DNA of 64,000 bases from Deltaproteobacteria bacterium (GTDB lineage: Bacteria; JADJOY01): contig JADJOY010000018.1 in assembly GCA_016713535.1 (NCBI GenBank), positions 62,001-126,000 of the forward strand, in the 5' to 3' direction. A program made the translations under genes and the position numbers. The notes beneath the pieces were generated by a model. The model worked only from the letters and a program-made list of their open reading frames with translations. It did no database searches and had not been told where the DNA came from. How positions within the stretch are numbered: position 1 is the first letter of the stretch; every line of letters begins with the position of its first letter. Positions 18,188 to 27,740 of this stretch are shown one piece after another.

Positions 18188-19696
18188 ATGGTCCGATCGC
18201 TTCGTCGCTCTCCCGCCGCTCGTGCGTCGTTCGCGTTGACGATCCTCGTGCTCGCGGCGGCCCCGAGCCGCGCCGACTACGTCACCACCGCGGTCCCGCC
18301 GGCGTCGGTGTCGGCGAACCTCGGCACCACCGGCAGCCAGCCGATCGGGGTGCTCGCCACGCAGGACCTGAGCGGCGACACCACCGATCTCGCCCGCGCC
18401 CAGCGCTACACGCCGGGACCGAGCGGCTACCAGGGGATCTTCAGCTTCGTGGTGCCGGCCGGCCTCGACGTCGCGACCGCCTCGGGCCTCTCGCTCGCCG
18501 CGAGCTACTACGGACAGCCGAAGAGCTGCCAGCGCTGGACGTTCCAGGTCCGCGATTACGCGGCCTCGAGCTGGCTCACCCTCGGCTACAACGACGGCGC
18601 GTCGTACCACCATTGGAAGCCGCTCTCGTTCCCGCTGAGCGGCGATCTGTCGCGCTTCGTGAGCGCGTCGCGCGTCATGCAGGTGCGCTACACGACCTAC
18701 TCGGCGGCCGACTCGAGCGACCTCGACTGGCTGGTGTTCCAGGTCACCACGTACGTGCCGCCCACCACCGAAGCGAACCCGCAGATCCCGGTCGGCCCCG
18801 GCTTCACCGACGTGTCGCCGCACCAGGTGGTGCGGACCCTCGGCAACGTCGTCTACACGGTCGCGCCGGACTGCACGTCGTACCCCGAGTGCCCGAACAG
18901 CGCGATCCACGTGCGCAAGGCGAACCAGCCCGGCACTCCGACGTCGTTCACCGAGCTCGACGCCGCGCACGCGCCGGGCGGCGGCGTCGGCCAGCCCGCC
19001 GTGGGGCTCGACGGCCAGGGGCGGATCCACGTCATCTGGAACAAGCGCTCCGGCTACACCAAGTACGCGACCTTCGACACCAGCACCGGGCTCTGGTCGT
19101 CGAGCGAGAGCCTCGGTGCTTCGGGATGGACCGACTTCACGCAGGGGGAAGAGGGGACGGCGCTCGCGATCGACGCCGCCGGCATCCCGCACGCCGTGTG
19201 GAGCGCGCGCACCGGACCCAACAGCCGGCTGCGCCTCAAGTACGCGCGGCGCCTCGCGACCGGCTGGGAAGCGCCCATCGACGTCGCGGACGTGGTCGAC
19301 TGCAACCCGGCCTCGGACTACTGCAACGCGTGGCATCCCGACGCTCGCGTTCGCGGCGAACGGCGACCTCTACCTGGCGTGGCTCAACGGCACCTACGAC
19401 TACCTGAGCGACGGGCGCATCCGGGTGCGGAAGCGCCTCGCGAACGGCACCTGGCAGCCGTCGGTGGCGATCCCGGACACCGCGCAGACCGGGATCGACC
19501 AGGGACCGTCGATGATCGTGACCGGGGACGGTGTCGTCCACCTCACGTTCTGCGACGTCGCCAACCGCATCCGCTACTGGTACCAGGACGCGAGCGGCTG
19601 GCGCGGAGATCGGCAGCCGGCCTCGCAGGTCACCCACAACCCGGCGCTCGGACCGGACGGTGCGGGTGGCGTCCAGATCTACGGCCACGGCACGCT
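18188..19696 (+). pseudogene. Secreted protein, frameshifted and truncated by repeats
   Basis: Starts MVRSLRRSPAARASFALTIL with an ADY cleavage region, so it is exported. The next 370 residues are a beta-rich exoprotein (KSCQRWTFQVRDYAASSWLT, then repeated beta-propeller-like blades such as GQPAVGLDGQGRIHVIWNKR and GTALAIDAAGIPHAVWSA). Near 19335 the frame shifts by one base, continuing as TLAFAANGDLYLAWLNGTYD and VTGDGVVHLTFCDVANRIRY. After GAGGVQIYGHGT at 19696 the sequence runs straight into a 152-bp tandem array with no recognisable C-terminus. The blades suggest a sialidase/BNR-like propeller of unknown substrate. Truncation by repeat expansion is inference. Confidence 0.8.
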
Positions 19697-20660
19697 GGGG
19701 CCGATCGGCTGGAGGGCCGCGCTCCGTCGCGGCCGAGGATCGGACCGGAGCGTGAGCTCGCCCGCACTTCACCGGCACGATCACCCCGCTCGCACCCACT
19801 CCCGGGAGGGCTGACGCCCTCCCCTACACACCCAACGGCCGCTCGCGTGGGGCCGATCGGCTGGAGGGCCGCGCTCCGTCGCGGCCGAGGAACGGACCGG
19901 AGCGTGAGCTCGCCCGCGTTTCACCGGCACGATCACCCCGCTCGCACCCATTCCCGGGAGGGCTCACGCCCTCCCCTACACACCCAACGGCCGCTCGCGT
20001 GGGGCCGATCGGCTGGAGGGCCGCGCTCCGTCGCGGCCGAGGATCGGACCGGAGCGTGAGCTCGCCCGCACTTCACCGGCACGATCACCCCGCTCGCACC
20101 CACTCCCGGGAGGGCTGACGCCCTCCCCTACACACCCAACGGCCGCTCGCGGGAGCCGATCGGCTGGAGGGCCGCGCTCCGTCGCGGCCGAGGATCGGAC
20201 CGGAGCGTGAGCTCGCCCGCGTTTCACCGGCACGATCACCCCGCTCGCACCCACTCCCGGGAGGACTGACGCCCTCCCCTACACACCCAACGGCCGCTCG
20301 CGTGGGGCCGATCGGCTGGAGGGCCGCGCTCCGTCGCGGCCGAGGATCGGACCGGAGCGTGAGCTCGCCCGCGTTTCACCGGCACGATCACCCCGCTCGC
20401 ACCCACTCCCGGGAGGACTGACGCCCTCCCCTACACACTCAACGGCCGCTCGCGTGGAGCCGCTCGGCTGGAGGGCCGCGCTCCGTCGCGGCCGAGGAAC
20501 GGACCGGAGCGTGAGCTCGCCCGCGTTTCACCGGCACGATCACCCCGCTCGCACCCACTCCCGGGAGGACTGACGCCCCCCTACACACCCAACGGCCGCT
20601 CGCGTGGGGCCGATCGGCTGGAGGGCCGCGCTCCGTCGCGGCGGAGGATCGGACACGAGT
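19697..20660 (+). repeat. 152-bp tandem array (six full units plus partial)
   Basis: The unit ggggccgatcggctggaggg starts at 19697, 19849, 20001, 20152, 20304, 20456 and 20606, i.e. spacings 152, 152, 151, 152, 152, 150. Each unit contains ggccgcgctccgtcgcggcc, gagcgtgagctcgcccgc, gggagggctgacgccctccc and ctacacacccaacggccgct. Units differ by a few substitutions (for example ggg/gga before gctgacgcc), so the array is not a simple assembly loop. It ends inside the next repeat-derived sequence before 20693. Confidence 0.95.
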
Positions 20661-20692
20661 GGGAGCGCTCGGTCCGCCTCTCTTGCGCGCGA

Positions 20693-21178
20693 CTACCCGC
20701 CACCCACGCCCAGCTCGTCGCGCACGCGCTTGGTCAGCAGCTTCGCCATCAGCGCGACGCACACGAACACCACCGGCCACGCACCCGAGGTGTCCGACGC
20801 CAGCACCGTCGTGGGCACACCGCTCGGCGAGGTGTACGTGTACGACTCCTTGGGCGCCGTGCACGCCGAGTAGCTGGTGCCGAGCGCGACCGCGCCGAGC
20901 AGGCACACCATGTACGCCCACGCCCAGCGCCTGCGGCGCAAGAGCGCGATCCCCGCCACCAGCGTCGCCGGCGGTCCGAGCACCACCTGCACGAAGCCGA
21001 GCACGGTGGTGTTGTTGGTGCCGTAGCTGTGCACCGCGACCATCGCCGCCGAGATCAGGCTGATCGGGATCCCGATCCCGCCGATCACGATCGCCGCCCA
21101 CGCGAGGACGGTGACGAAGGTCGAGCGTGATGCGGCCGGTGAGGCCGCGGACGTGGTCGAAGGCGCCGGTTCGTTCAT
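20693..21178 (-). CDS. Small membrane protein
   Basis: A 161-residue protein with a Thr/Ser/Ala-rich N-terminal tail then four hydrophobic segments: VTVLAWAAIVIGGIGIPISL, about residues 40-75 (LGFVQVVLGPPATLVAGIAL), WAYMVCLLGAVALGT and WPVVFVCVALMAKLL. Between segments three and four is a Thr/Ser-rich loop with a single Cys. Not a family I recognise. It is the last gene of a same-strand set (tautomerase, GFA, SnoaL-like, this) with a 56-bp gap upstream. Confidence 0.7.
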   Translation of the reverse strand: MNEPAPSTTSAASPAASRSTFVTVLAWAAIVIGGIGIPISLISAAMVAVHSYGTNNTTVLGFVQVVLGPPATLVAGIALLRRRRWAWAYMVCLLGAVALGTSYSACTAPKESYTYTSPSGVPTTVLASDTSGAWPVVFVCVALMAKLLTKRVRDELGVGGG

Positions 21179-21234
21179 GCGCGGATGCTAGCGCACCACC
21201 GCGGGACCCAGTCCCCGCGGCCCGACCCGACACT

Positions 21235-21642
21235 TCAAGGAGCCGTCGTGTGCCCCGTGATGTCCCACTCGCCCCAGCGCCGCACGACGCGCTCGCCGCG
21301 GATCTCGACGATCTCGATGCCGGTGATGGTCGTGCGCCGGCCCGTGGGCCCCACGCCCAGGTACGCCGTCCCGTTGGTTCCGACGGCCTTCCAGCGCACC
21401 GCCACCTTCCTGGTGCGCGTGTCGACCACGAGATCCTCGACGGTGGTCGTCACGTCCGGGAACGCTGCCACGAAGGCTCGCAGACCAGCGGCGAACCCTT
21501 CCTTGGTGGCGGGCCGTCCCGCCGACGACTCGTCGTGGAAGTCGTCGTCGTGGATCGCGTCGAAGAGCGCCCAGTCCACAGTCCCCGACCACAGCGACAC
21601 CCACCGCTTCGCGATCGCTTCGAGGTCTTCGGGGCTCTGCAT
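21235..21642 (-). CDS. SnoaL-like (NTF2-fold) protein
   Basis: A 135-residue protein with the cone-shaped NTF2/SnoaL fold pattern: AIAKRWVSLWSGTVDWALFD, AAFPDVTTTVEDLVVDTRTR, VRWKAVGTNGTAYLGVGPTG and VVRRWGEWDITG. It matches the polyketide-cyclase/ester-cyclase subgroup that binds small hydrophobic ligands; catalytic residues are not clear. ATG 21642 lies seven bases after the GFA stop, implying one transcript. Confidence 0.82.
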   Translation of the reverse strand: MQSPEDLEAIAKRWVSLWSGTVDWALFDAIHDDDFHDESSAGRPATKEGFAAGLRAFVAAFPDVTTTVEDLVVDTRTRKVAVRWKAVGTNGTAYLGVGPTGRRTTITGIEIVEIRGERVVRRWGEWDITGHTTAP

Positions 21643-21649
21643 GGTCGAC

Positions 21650-22252
21650 CTACTTGGCACGCGGGCGGCCGCTCTTGCTGCCCCGTCCCGTGGGTGTCGG
21701 CTTCTTCGCCGCGGTTTTCGGCTTCGCCAGACGCTCGGCCTCGGCTTCTTCGGCCCGCAGCGCCTTCGCCGCCGCGTAGCGCGCGAGGCTCTCGGCGGGC
21801 CAGGTCTTCGCGGCGTCGTAGTAGCCGCGGAACGACGGCGCGTCGTCGGGCACCACCACCCACGGCTGCTTCGAGCGCACGAAGATGTGCGCGCGCGGCG
21901 GTAACGCGGCGGGCGCGTCGAGCGTGCCCACCCGCACGTAGCGCGTGACGGCCTGCCGCGTGCCGTGTTCGTTCCACATCGCCGTGCGGCAAGCAGGGCA
22001 GCGGGCGACCCAGTGCTTGCCGCCGCTGTCGGTGGGCACGAGCACGAACGCGGGCTCGCCGAGCGTCACCTCGAAGCGCGAGAACTCGATCATCGCGTGG
22101 TGCGCGAACGGCCCGCCGGTCTCGCGCTGGCAGCGCGTGCAGTGGCAGCAGTGCACGAACATCGGCTCCGCCGTCATGCGATAGCGGACCTTCCCGCAGG
22201 CGCAGCCGCCCTCGAACGGTGGCCCGGCGCTGTGTTGACGCTTGGTGCTCAT
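21650..22252 (-). CDS. GFA-family protein (glutathione-dependent formaldehyde-activating-like)
   Basis: A 200-residue protein with the GFA zinc ligands: GGCACGKVRYR, HCCHCTRCQ and CPACRTAM. The core of about 130 residues is normal; it then has SFRGYYDAAKTWPAESLARY and a Lys/Ala/Pro-rich tail (AKPKTAAKKPTPTGRGSK) about 40 residues long, unusual for the family and similar in style to the tail at 59650-60057. GFA proteins bind glutathione or mycothiol adducts; the reaction here is unknown. It sits between the tautomerase and the SnoaL-like gene with gaps of 16 and 7 bp. Confidence 0.88.
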   Translation of the reverse strand: MSTKRQHSAGPPFEGGCACGKVRYRMTAEPMFVHCCHCTRCQRETGGPFAHHAMIEFSRFEVTLGEPAFVLVPTDSGGKHWVARCPACRTAMWNEHGTRQAVTRYVRVGTLDAPAALPPRAHIFVRSKQPWVVVPDDAPSFRGYYDAAKTWPAESLARYAAAKALRAEEAEAERLAKPKTAAKKPTPTGRGSKSGRPRAK

Positions 22253-22268
22253 CGCCCCTCCGTTTCGC

Positions 22269-22664
22269 TTACACCTCGACCTTGAACCCGATCTCGACGT
22301 CGCAGCCGGCCTGACCGCCGCGGATCCCCCAGTTCGAGGTCGGGTGCTCGCGCAGCACGACCTTCACGTGGTCGGGCGGGATGCCGAGCAGCTCGAGGTT
22401 CCGGACGATCGCGCGATAGAGCGCACGCTTCGCGTCGAGCGAGCGCCCGGCGAAGGCGTCGATGCTGATGAGCGTGAACGCCTCGGGCTTCGCCTTGCCC
22501 GGCGGGCACGGGAAGCGGTGCGGCTCGTGCGCGATGAGGCGCAGCGTCTTGTCCTGGGCCGGGATGCGGAACGCCTCGACGAGGGCCGCGTGGACGGCGT
22601 CGATGATCGCCGTCTCCTCGGCGGGGCTGTAGGTGGTGCGGACCTCGATCGTGGTGGCGGGCAT
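22269..22664 (-). CDS. Tautomerase-family protein
   Basis: A 131-residue protein; after Met removal Pro is N-terminal (MPATTIEVRTTYSPAEE), the catalytic base of 4-oxalocrotonate tautomerase/MSAD/cis-CaaD enzymes. The fused double-length form, FTLISIDAFAGRSLDAKRAL with the substrate-carboxylate Arg, and VLREHPTSNWGIRGGQ are consistent with the MSAD/cis-CaaD branch. ATG 22664 is fixed by the need for Pro at position two. First gene of the four-gene minus-strand set. Confidence 0.88.
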   Translation of the reverse strand: MPATTIEVRTTYSPAEETAIIDAVHAALVEAFRIPAQDKTLRLIAHEPHRFPCPPGKAKPEAFTLISIDAFAGRSLDAKRALYRAIVRNLELLGIPPDHVKVVLREHPTSNWGIRGGQAGCDVEIGFKVEV

Positions 22665-22754
22665 GGGGCTCTCATTCGCGCTCGGGGCGCCGCATTGTGC
22701 CGGATCCCGTCGCGCTAGGCGCGTGCCCCTCCCCGGCCGCGTGGCCGATCCGCC

Positions 22755-24125
22755 CCGTCGTTCGGAGGGTCGCGCGCCGCGCGACCGGCGATACGCGCCG
22801 GCGTGCGCGCCGGCGAGGACGTATCGCCGGGCACGCAACGCGTGCCCCTCCCAGCCCCCTGCCGTTCGGAGGGTCGCGCGCCGCGCGACCGGCGATACGC
22901 GCCGGCGTGCGCGCCGGCGAGGACGTCGATCTCTGTACGCCCCGCCACCCCGTGCCGCGATCCACGTTCGCGGCGCGGCGGCGGGATCGTCGTATCGCCG
23001 GGCACGCAACGCGTGCCCCTCCCAGACCCCCGCCGTTCGGAGGGTCGCGCGTCGCGCGACCGGCGATACGCGCCGGCGTGCGCGCCGGCGAGGACGTCGA
23101 TCTCTGTACGCCCCGCCACCCCGTGCCGCGATCCACGTTCGCGGCGCGGCGGCGGGATCGTCGTATCGCCGGGCACGCAACGCGTGCCCCTCCCAGCCCC
23201 CCGCCGTTCGGAGGGTCGCGCTCCGCGCGACCGGCGATACGCGCCGGCGTGCGCGCTCACGAGGACGTCGATTTCTGTACGCCCCGCCACCCCGTGCCGC
23301 GATCCGCCTCGGCGGCGACGCGGCGGGATCGTCGATCGCCGGGCACGCAACGCGTGCCCCTCCCAGACCCCTGCCGTCCGGAGGGTCGCGCGTCGCGCGA
23401 CCGGCGATACGCGCCGGCGTGCGCGCTCACGAGGACGTCGATCTCTGTACGCCCCGCCACCCCGTGCCGTGATCCGCCTCGGCGGCGACGCGGCGGGATC
23501 GTCGTATCGCCGGGCACGCAACGCGTGCCCCTCCCAGACCCCTGCCGTCCGGAGGGTCGCGCGTCGCGCGACCGGCGATACGCGCCGGCGTGCGCGCTCA
23601 CGAGGACGTCGATCTCTGTACGCCCCGCCACCCCGTGCCGCGATCCACGTTCGCGGCGCGGCGGCGGGATCGTCGTATCGCCGGGCACGCAACGCGTGCC
23701 CTCCCAGCCCCCGCCGTTCGGAGGGTCGCGCGCCGCGCGACCGGCGATACGCGACGGCGTGCGCGCTCACGAGGACGTCGATTTCTGTACGCCCCGCCAC
23801 CCCGCGCCGTGATCCGCGTTCGCGGCGACGCGGCGGGATCGTCGTATCGCCGGGCACGCAACGCGTGCCCCTCCCAGCCCCCCGCCGTTCGGAGGGTCGC
23901 GCGCCGCGCGACCGGCGATACGCGCCGGCGTGCGCGCCGGCGAGGACGTCGATCTCTGTACGCCCCGCCACCCCGTGCCGCGATCCACGTTCGCGGCGCG
24001 GCGGCGGGATCGTCGTATCGCCGGGCACGCAACGCGTGCCCCTCCCAGACCCCCGCCGTTCGGAGGGTCGCGCGCCGCGCGACCGGCGATACGCGCCGGC
24101 GTGCGCGCTCACGAGGACGTCGATC
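22755..24125 (+). repeat. 171-bp tandem array (seven full periods)
   Basis: The mark gccgttcggagggtcgcg recurs with its ttcgg at 22865, 23036, 23207, 23377, 23548, 23717, 23888 and 24059 (spacings 171, 171, 170, 171, 169, 171, 171); a shortened unit begins at 22761. Each unit has ggtcgcgcgccgcgcgacc, cggcgatacgcgccggcg, gacgtcgatctctgtacgcc and gggcacgcaacgcgtgcccc palindromes. Units fall into variants (gccggcgaggac versus gctcacgaggac; ccacgttcgcgg versus ccgcctcggcgg) that alternate irregularly. Since 171 is a multiple of three, long artefactual frames cross it on all six frames. Confidence 0.95.
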
Positions 24126-24280
24126 CCCGAACCGCCTCGCACCTCCGCCTCGTTCGGAGGGCCCGCCTCCCGGCGGGCCGGCGTCTGCGGGGGCACGGAG
24201 GCCCCCGCACTACGACGACTTCACGTTCGTCGTAGCGACGGGGGTTCCATCCCCCGTCGCCAGCCGGCCCCCGACGCGGA
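24126..24280 (+). repeat. Palindromic modules flanking the 171-bp array
   Basis: ggagggcccgcctcccggcg, then gcgggggcacggaggccccc followed by gcactacgacga, and cgtagcgacgggggttccat with its partner atcccccgtcg. The last pair recurs at about 35455 and 57997. Confidence 0.8.
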
Positions 24281-24292
24281 ACCGTCTCCGGA

Positions 24293-24571
24293 TCAGAGCC
24301 GGAACACCGCGACCGCGATCAGCAACGCGAGCTGCACGATCGGTAGCAGCGACGAGCCGACCGCCATCCACACCACGTTCGCGCGCCGCGGCTGCTGTCG
24401 CTGCCTGCGCACCAGCAAGAAGTTGAGGAGCGCCGTCGCGGGCAGCCCATAGAGCGCGAACAACATCGCCCCCAGCCCCACGAACGAGCCGTTCCCCGTG
24501 CCCGCCCGCATCGTCACGAACGAGATCGCCGCCTGCACCACGAACACACCGCCGATGACCCAGTAGCTCAT
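24293..24571 (-). CDS. Small membrane protein
   Basis: A 92-residue protein with three hydrophobic helices: MSYWVIGGVFVVQAAISFVT, VGLGAMLFALYGLPATALLN and VGSSLLPIVQLALLIAVAVF, with a basic loop RRQRQQPRRAN placing that loop on the cytoplasmic side. No family recognised. The ATG at 24571 directly precedes the first helix. Confidence 0.65.
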   Translation of the reverse strand: MSYWVIGGVFVVQAAISFVTMRAGTGNGSFVGLGAMLFALYGLPATALLNFLLVRRQRQQPRRANVVWMAVGSSLLPIVQLALLIAVAVFRL

Positions 24572-25142
24572 GGCGCGACCGCCTCGGTGGACCGAGCCTC
24601 GACCGGAGTCCTTCACGCCCCCTCCCGAAGCCGCGCGAACGACTTCTTGACCGCCGGGTGGCGCTTCTCGATCGGGTGTTCTGGTTCAGCAAGCAGTGAG
24701 AAAGAAAGACGACCATCCCGCCGCGCTGGTCAGCGAGTTGTCGCGTCCAACGCTCCGGGCTCGTCATGATTCGCGCTCACCAACGTGCGACGCCGGCTGA
24801 AGCACCGACGCGCGGCGCCTGCGTCGGGGCGACGTGCGCAACGATGGACCGGCAGCGCATGGATCCTGCCGACGTGGGTTGCCAACGTACTCGCGGGCGG
24901 ACGCAAACGCGAACCTGAAACCGCGCGCGGCGGCTGGAACGCGGGCGACGCCGAGCCCGCGAAGTCAGGCTCTGCACGTCCGCCGCAGGCTGGGTGCCCG
25001 GTCCGGCTGGCGGGTATGGTTCCTGGCGTCGGCCAGCGCAGGCGGGCGCTCGGTCTCTCGACCTCGCACGAGGCCGGAGAGACCGCCCAGGCGGCCGCGT
25101 GAGCGCGCGCCGCACCGACCGTCCGGCGACGCCGGGGGGCCC
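24572..25142 (+). other. Non-coding gap
   Basis: 571 bp between the divergent membrane-protein and secreted-protein genes. I see no supported gene, no repeat module of the families above and no clear promoter; a short CCTCCCGAAG/T-rich stretch near 24620-24720 is less GC-rich than its surroundings. Confidence 0.5.
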
Positions 25143-26561
25143 ATGACGATCTCGGTTCGGTTCTCGTCCGCGGTGTCCCGTCGCCGCCGATCGCTCCACG
25201 CCGGCTGCGCCGTTCTCGCGGCGCTCGTGACCGCGGTGATCCTGCCGTGCGACTCCCGGGCGGCGGCTCCCGAGCTCGTGGTGACCGGGTTGGCCGTCGA
25301 CGACGACTACCTGGTCCAGGGCGAGTCGTTCACGATCACCGCCACCGTCGAGAACGCCGGTACCGCGGCGAGTGCGGGCACGCTGCTCGGGCTCTGGGGG
25401 TCGCCGATCCCGGCCGTCGGCCCCGACGCAGCCGAGCTGGCGGTGGTGGCCGTCCCGGGTCTCGACCCGGGAGCGTCCATCTCGCTGGACCAGGTCGTGA
25501 CCCTTTCGCAGGCGGGGTCGTTGTTCTTGTTCGCGATCGCTGCGGCGGTGCCGGGTGAGGCCGAGGACACGATCTCGGAGTTCCTGCCCGTCGAGGTCCA
25601 CGAGCCGCTGGCGCTGGGCGAGGGCGCGGATCGGTTCGTGTGGGTCTACCTCGGCAGCGAAGACGAGGTCTTCGGCCACGGCTTCACCGCCGGCTCGGTG
25701 ATCCAGGTCTACGTCGCGGGACCCGGCGGGGTGGCGACGCCCTACGGTCCGTTCCTTCCGACCTCGTGGAGCCCGACGCGCCTGACCTGGACTCCGCCGA
25801 TCGACATCCTGCTCGGCCACGGCCTCATGAGCCTGGTGGTCGTCAACACGGACCAGGGCTTCGACACCTCCGCGCCCGTTTGCCGCACGCTGGTGGGCAC
25901 CAGGCTGGGGGCGAATCCGCCGGCGATCGTCGGGATGATCGAGGCCAGCGACCCCCGCCCTCCCAACGTCCTCGAGACGGCCGATTGCAGCGTTCCGTTC
26001 ACCTGGGGCTTCTTCGGTCCCGTGGAGCCCGGTCAAGCCTTGCGGGTGTCGGGCGAGAGCTTCGCGAATCCGGTGGCGAACCTGTTCACGGCGACCGGGA
26101 ACCTCGGACCGCTCTCACCGCAGCCGGGCGGCACCGGCAACGTCGCGACGTTCACGATCCCCGCGAACGCACCGGTCGGCCCCGCGATGATCCAGCTCGT
26201 GAACGCTCCCTACACCGGCAATGCCCAGTCGAACGCCGTGATCTTCACGATCGGCGCGGGGGTCGACGTGCAGTCGGTCGTGCAGGACGGGGGCACGATC
26301 ACCGTCACCGGCCAGGGCTTCTCGCCCAATGCCGTCATCAACCTTCACAATCAGCAGGGCGCCGAGATCGTGAACCTGGGCGGTCTCGACGAGAACGATC
26401 AGCCGCGAATTCCTCTCGTGCAGCTCACGCCGACCCGCTTCGAGTTCGAGGTGCCCGCGGGCGCGGTCCCGGGACGTGCCTTCGTCGTGGTGGTGAACCC
26501 GCCCTTCCTCGCCATCACCTCGACCGGCTCCGACGGCGACGGCGCGCTGATCCTGCCCTGA
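25143..26561 (+). CDS. Secreted multi-domain protein with CARDB- and IPT/TIG-like domains
   Basis: A 472-residue exported protein. The signal region is RRSLHAGCAVLAALVTAVIL with an AAAPEL start of the mature chain. Residues about 42-140 (LVVTGLAVDDDYLVQGESFT, ATVENAGTAASAGTLLGLW) match the CARDB adhesion-type module; three later segments (HGFTAGSVIQVYVAGP, VSGESFANPVANLF, ITVTGQGFSPNAVINL) have the G-x-F-x-x-G pattern of IPT/TIG immunoglobulin-like folds. There is no C-terminal sorting signal. Likely a surface or extracellular structural protein; ligand unknown. ATG 25143 follows a GGGGGGCCC stretch without a clear Shine-Dalgarno. Confidence 0.78.
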   Translation: MTISVRFSSAVSRRRRSLHAGCAVLAALVTAVILPCDSRAAAPELVVTGLAVDDDYLVQGESFTITATVENAGTAASAGTLLGLWGSPIPAVGPDAAELAVVAVPGLDPGASISLDQVVTLSQAGSLFLFAIAAAVPGEAEDTISEFLPVEVHEPLALGEGADRFVWVYLGSEDEVFGHGFTAGSVIQVYVAGPGGVATPYGPFLPTSWSPTRLTWTPPIDILLGHGLMSLVVVNTDQGFDTSAPVCRTLVGTRLGANPPAIVGMIEASDPRPPNVLETADCSVPFTWGFFGPVEPGQALRVSGESFANPVANLFTATGNLGPLSPQPGGTGNVATFTIPANAPVGPAMIQLVNAPYTGNAQSNAVIFTIGAGVDVQSVVQDGGTITVTGQGFSPNAVINLHNQQGAEIVNLGGLDENDQPRIPLVQLTPTRFEFEVPAGAVPGRAFVVVVNPPFLAITSTGSDGDGALILP

Positions 26562-26630
26562 GGGCGCGCGCGAAACGGTGATCGGTCGTCGTCCGGGATC
26601 AGCTTGCGAACGCGAGTCGAGTCGAGCGGA

Positions 26631-26915
26631 TCAGGGCTCGTCGGCAACAGGCTTCCCGGCCACAAGTGCGCGGAGCGCGCGGCTGGGCCTACGAGGCTTC
26701 CGCACGAGGCGAGCCACCTCGCGGAACGATCGGCTGGTGAGCGTGAGCCTCGGCGGGATGACGAGGTCGGCTGGAAGCTCGCGGAGCGCCTGGACGTGGT
26801 GTAGGAGCGCTGTCGCGACGAGATGGTTCCGCCGCACGCCGTGCGCGTCCGCGTACCGTTCGACTTGGTCCTTCGCCGAAGCCGAGATGCGGACCGAGAA
26901 CCGTGTGTCGCCCAT
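26631..26915 (-). CDS. Orphan ribbon-helix-helix antitoxin-like protein
   Basis: A 94-residue protein: MGDTRFSVRISASAKDQVER then YADAHGVRRNHLVATALLHH is a ribbon-helix-helix-like N-terminus, and the basic tail (ARLVRKPRRPSRALRALVAG) resembles antitoxin toxin-binding tails. No PIN, RelE or other toxin gene lies within 500 bp on either side, so it is a solitary regulator or the remnant of a pair. Confidence 0.7.
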   Translation of the reverse strand: MGDTRFSVRISASAKDQVERYADAHGVRRNHLVATALLHHVQALRELPADLVIPPRLTLTSRSFREVARLVRKPRRPSRALRALVAGKPVADEP

Positions 26916-27073
26916 GTCGATGCCGCCCTCGACGAGGGTAGGGCGCTGACGGCGCATTCGTAAACAACGCGTCGGGAGCGGGGACGCTCCGCGGAACGCG
27001 CCGCATGGAATCGGAGTCTCGGCAGGCTCGACGGATGACTCCATACGCTGAGTAAATGGACTCAACTCGCGGC

Positions 27074-27131
27074 GTAGCGCGGGGGCTCGTCCCCGGCAGA
27101 CGGTCTGGCGGGGGACGAGCCCCCGCGCTAC
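27074..27131 (+). repeat. Perfect 21-bp inverted repeat
   Basis: Arms 27074-27094 (begins gtagcgcgggggctcg) and 27111-27131 (ends gagcccccgcgctac) are exact reverse complements around a 16-base loop (ggcagacggtctggcg). The arms match the module gtagcgcggg.. seen at 35412. In RNA this would be a very stable hairpin, upstream of the orphan antitoxin gene. Confidence 0.9.
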
Positions 27132-27203
27132 GGGTGGTGCGATCGCCCGGGTACCACCGCGCCCGCCCGCGCTTCCACCGACCGAACCGGCCCCGCCCCT
27201 CGC

Positions 27204-27422
27204 TTACGGCGTGAACTCGACCAGCACGCGCATCGTCTCCACCTTGAGCCCGTCCTCGCGCATGGCGCGCTGGCCTTCGTCGGATTTGAGCAGCGCCTCG
27301 AACGCCGCCATGTCGGGGATCTCGAGGATGAGGCCCAGCGAGCTCGGGTTGTTGGGGTCGCGGAAGGTCCGGCACTTCACGCCGATCCGCCCGAACAGCT
27401 CGTGCCGGCTGCCGGGGTCATG
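27204..27422 (-). pseudogene. Truncated copy of the 93-residue protein at 29214
   Basis: Nearly identical to the 3' two-thirds of the intact gene (HELFGRIGVKC, RDPNNPSSLGLILEIPDMAA, then DEGQRAMREDGLKVETMR). About 75 bp of the 5' part are deleted: sequence at ggggtcatgg joins codon 25 directly to the start-codon region, putting the ATG out of frame. The flank gagcgcctccagg just upstream is shared with the intact copy. See 29214 for the family. Confidence 0.85.
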
Positions 27423-27482
27423 GCGAGCGCCTCCAGGGTGGGGAATCGTTGCCAGTGCGTGGGCGCCGGCGCGGCGCCCGGA

Positions 27483-27716
27483 TCACTCGGCGGGGCGCCC
27501 CTCGGGGACGCACACCGGAAGCAGATTCGCCATGGTCGAGGTCGCACTCGACCCTTCGCGGGTGAGCAAGAACACCGCGACCCCGAAGGCCGCGAGCAAG
27601 CCGAGCCCGATTCCCCAATAGGTGGGCGCCGGTGAGCCTCGCGCGCCAAAGCCAACGAGAGTCAGCGCCGTTGGCGCGGCGAGCAGGGAGGTCGCCAGGA
27701 GCAGGTCTTCGTTCAT
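27483..27716 (-). CDS. Small two-helix membrane protein
   Basis: A 77-residue protein with two hydrophobic segments, LLLATSLLAAPTALTLVGFG and YWGIGLGLLAAFGVAVFLLT, and a short C-terminal tail with one Cys. Not recognised. It lies 24 bp downstream of the peptidase E gene and may be co-transcribed with it. Confidence 0.55.
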   Translation of the reverse strand: MNEDLLLATSLLAAPTALTLVGFGARGSPAPTYWGIGLGLLAAFGVAVFLLTREGSSATSTMANLLPVCVPEGRPAE

Positions 27717-27740
27717 CGGCAGTTCAAGACGGCACGCTGG

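Noticed and set aside
22755-24125. CRISPR array
   Set aside because: Repeats are 171 bp with no short unique spacers, no leader and no cas genes.
22715-24452. Very long periodic reading frames (up to about 550 codons) in all six frames
   Set aside because: They are artefacts of a 171-bp array whose period is a multiple of three; composition is Arg/Ala/Pro-rich and follows the repeat, not a protein.
24785-25102. Small gene upstream of the secreted CARDB protein
   Set aside because: The frame is basic and low-complexity, has no homology signature and no convincing ribosome binding site.
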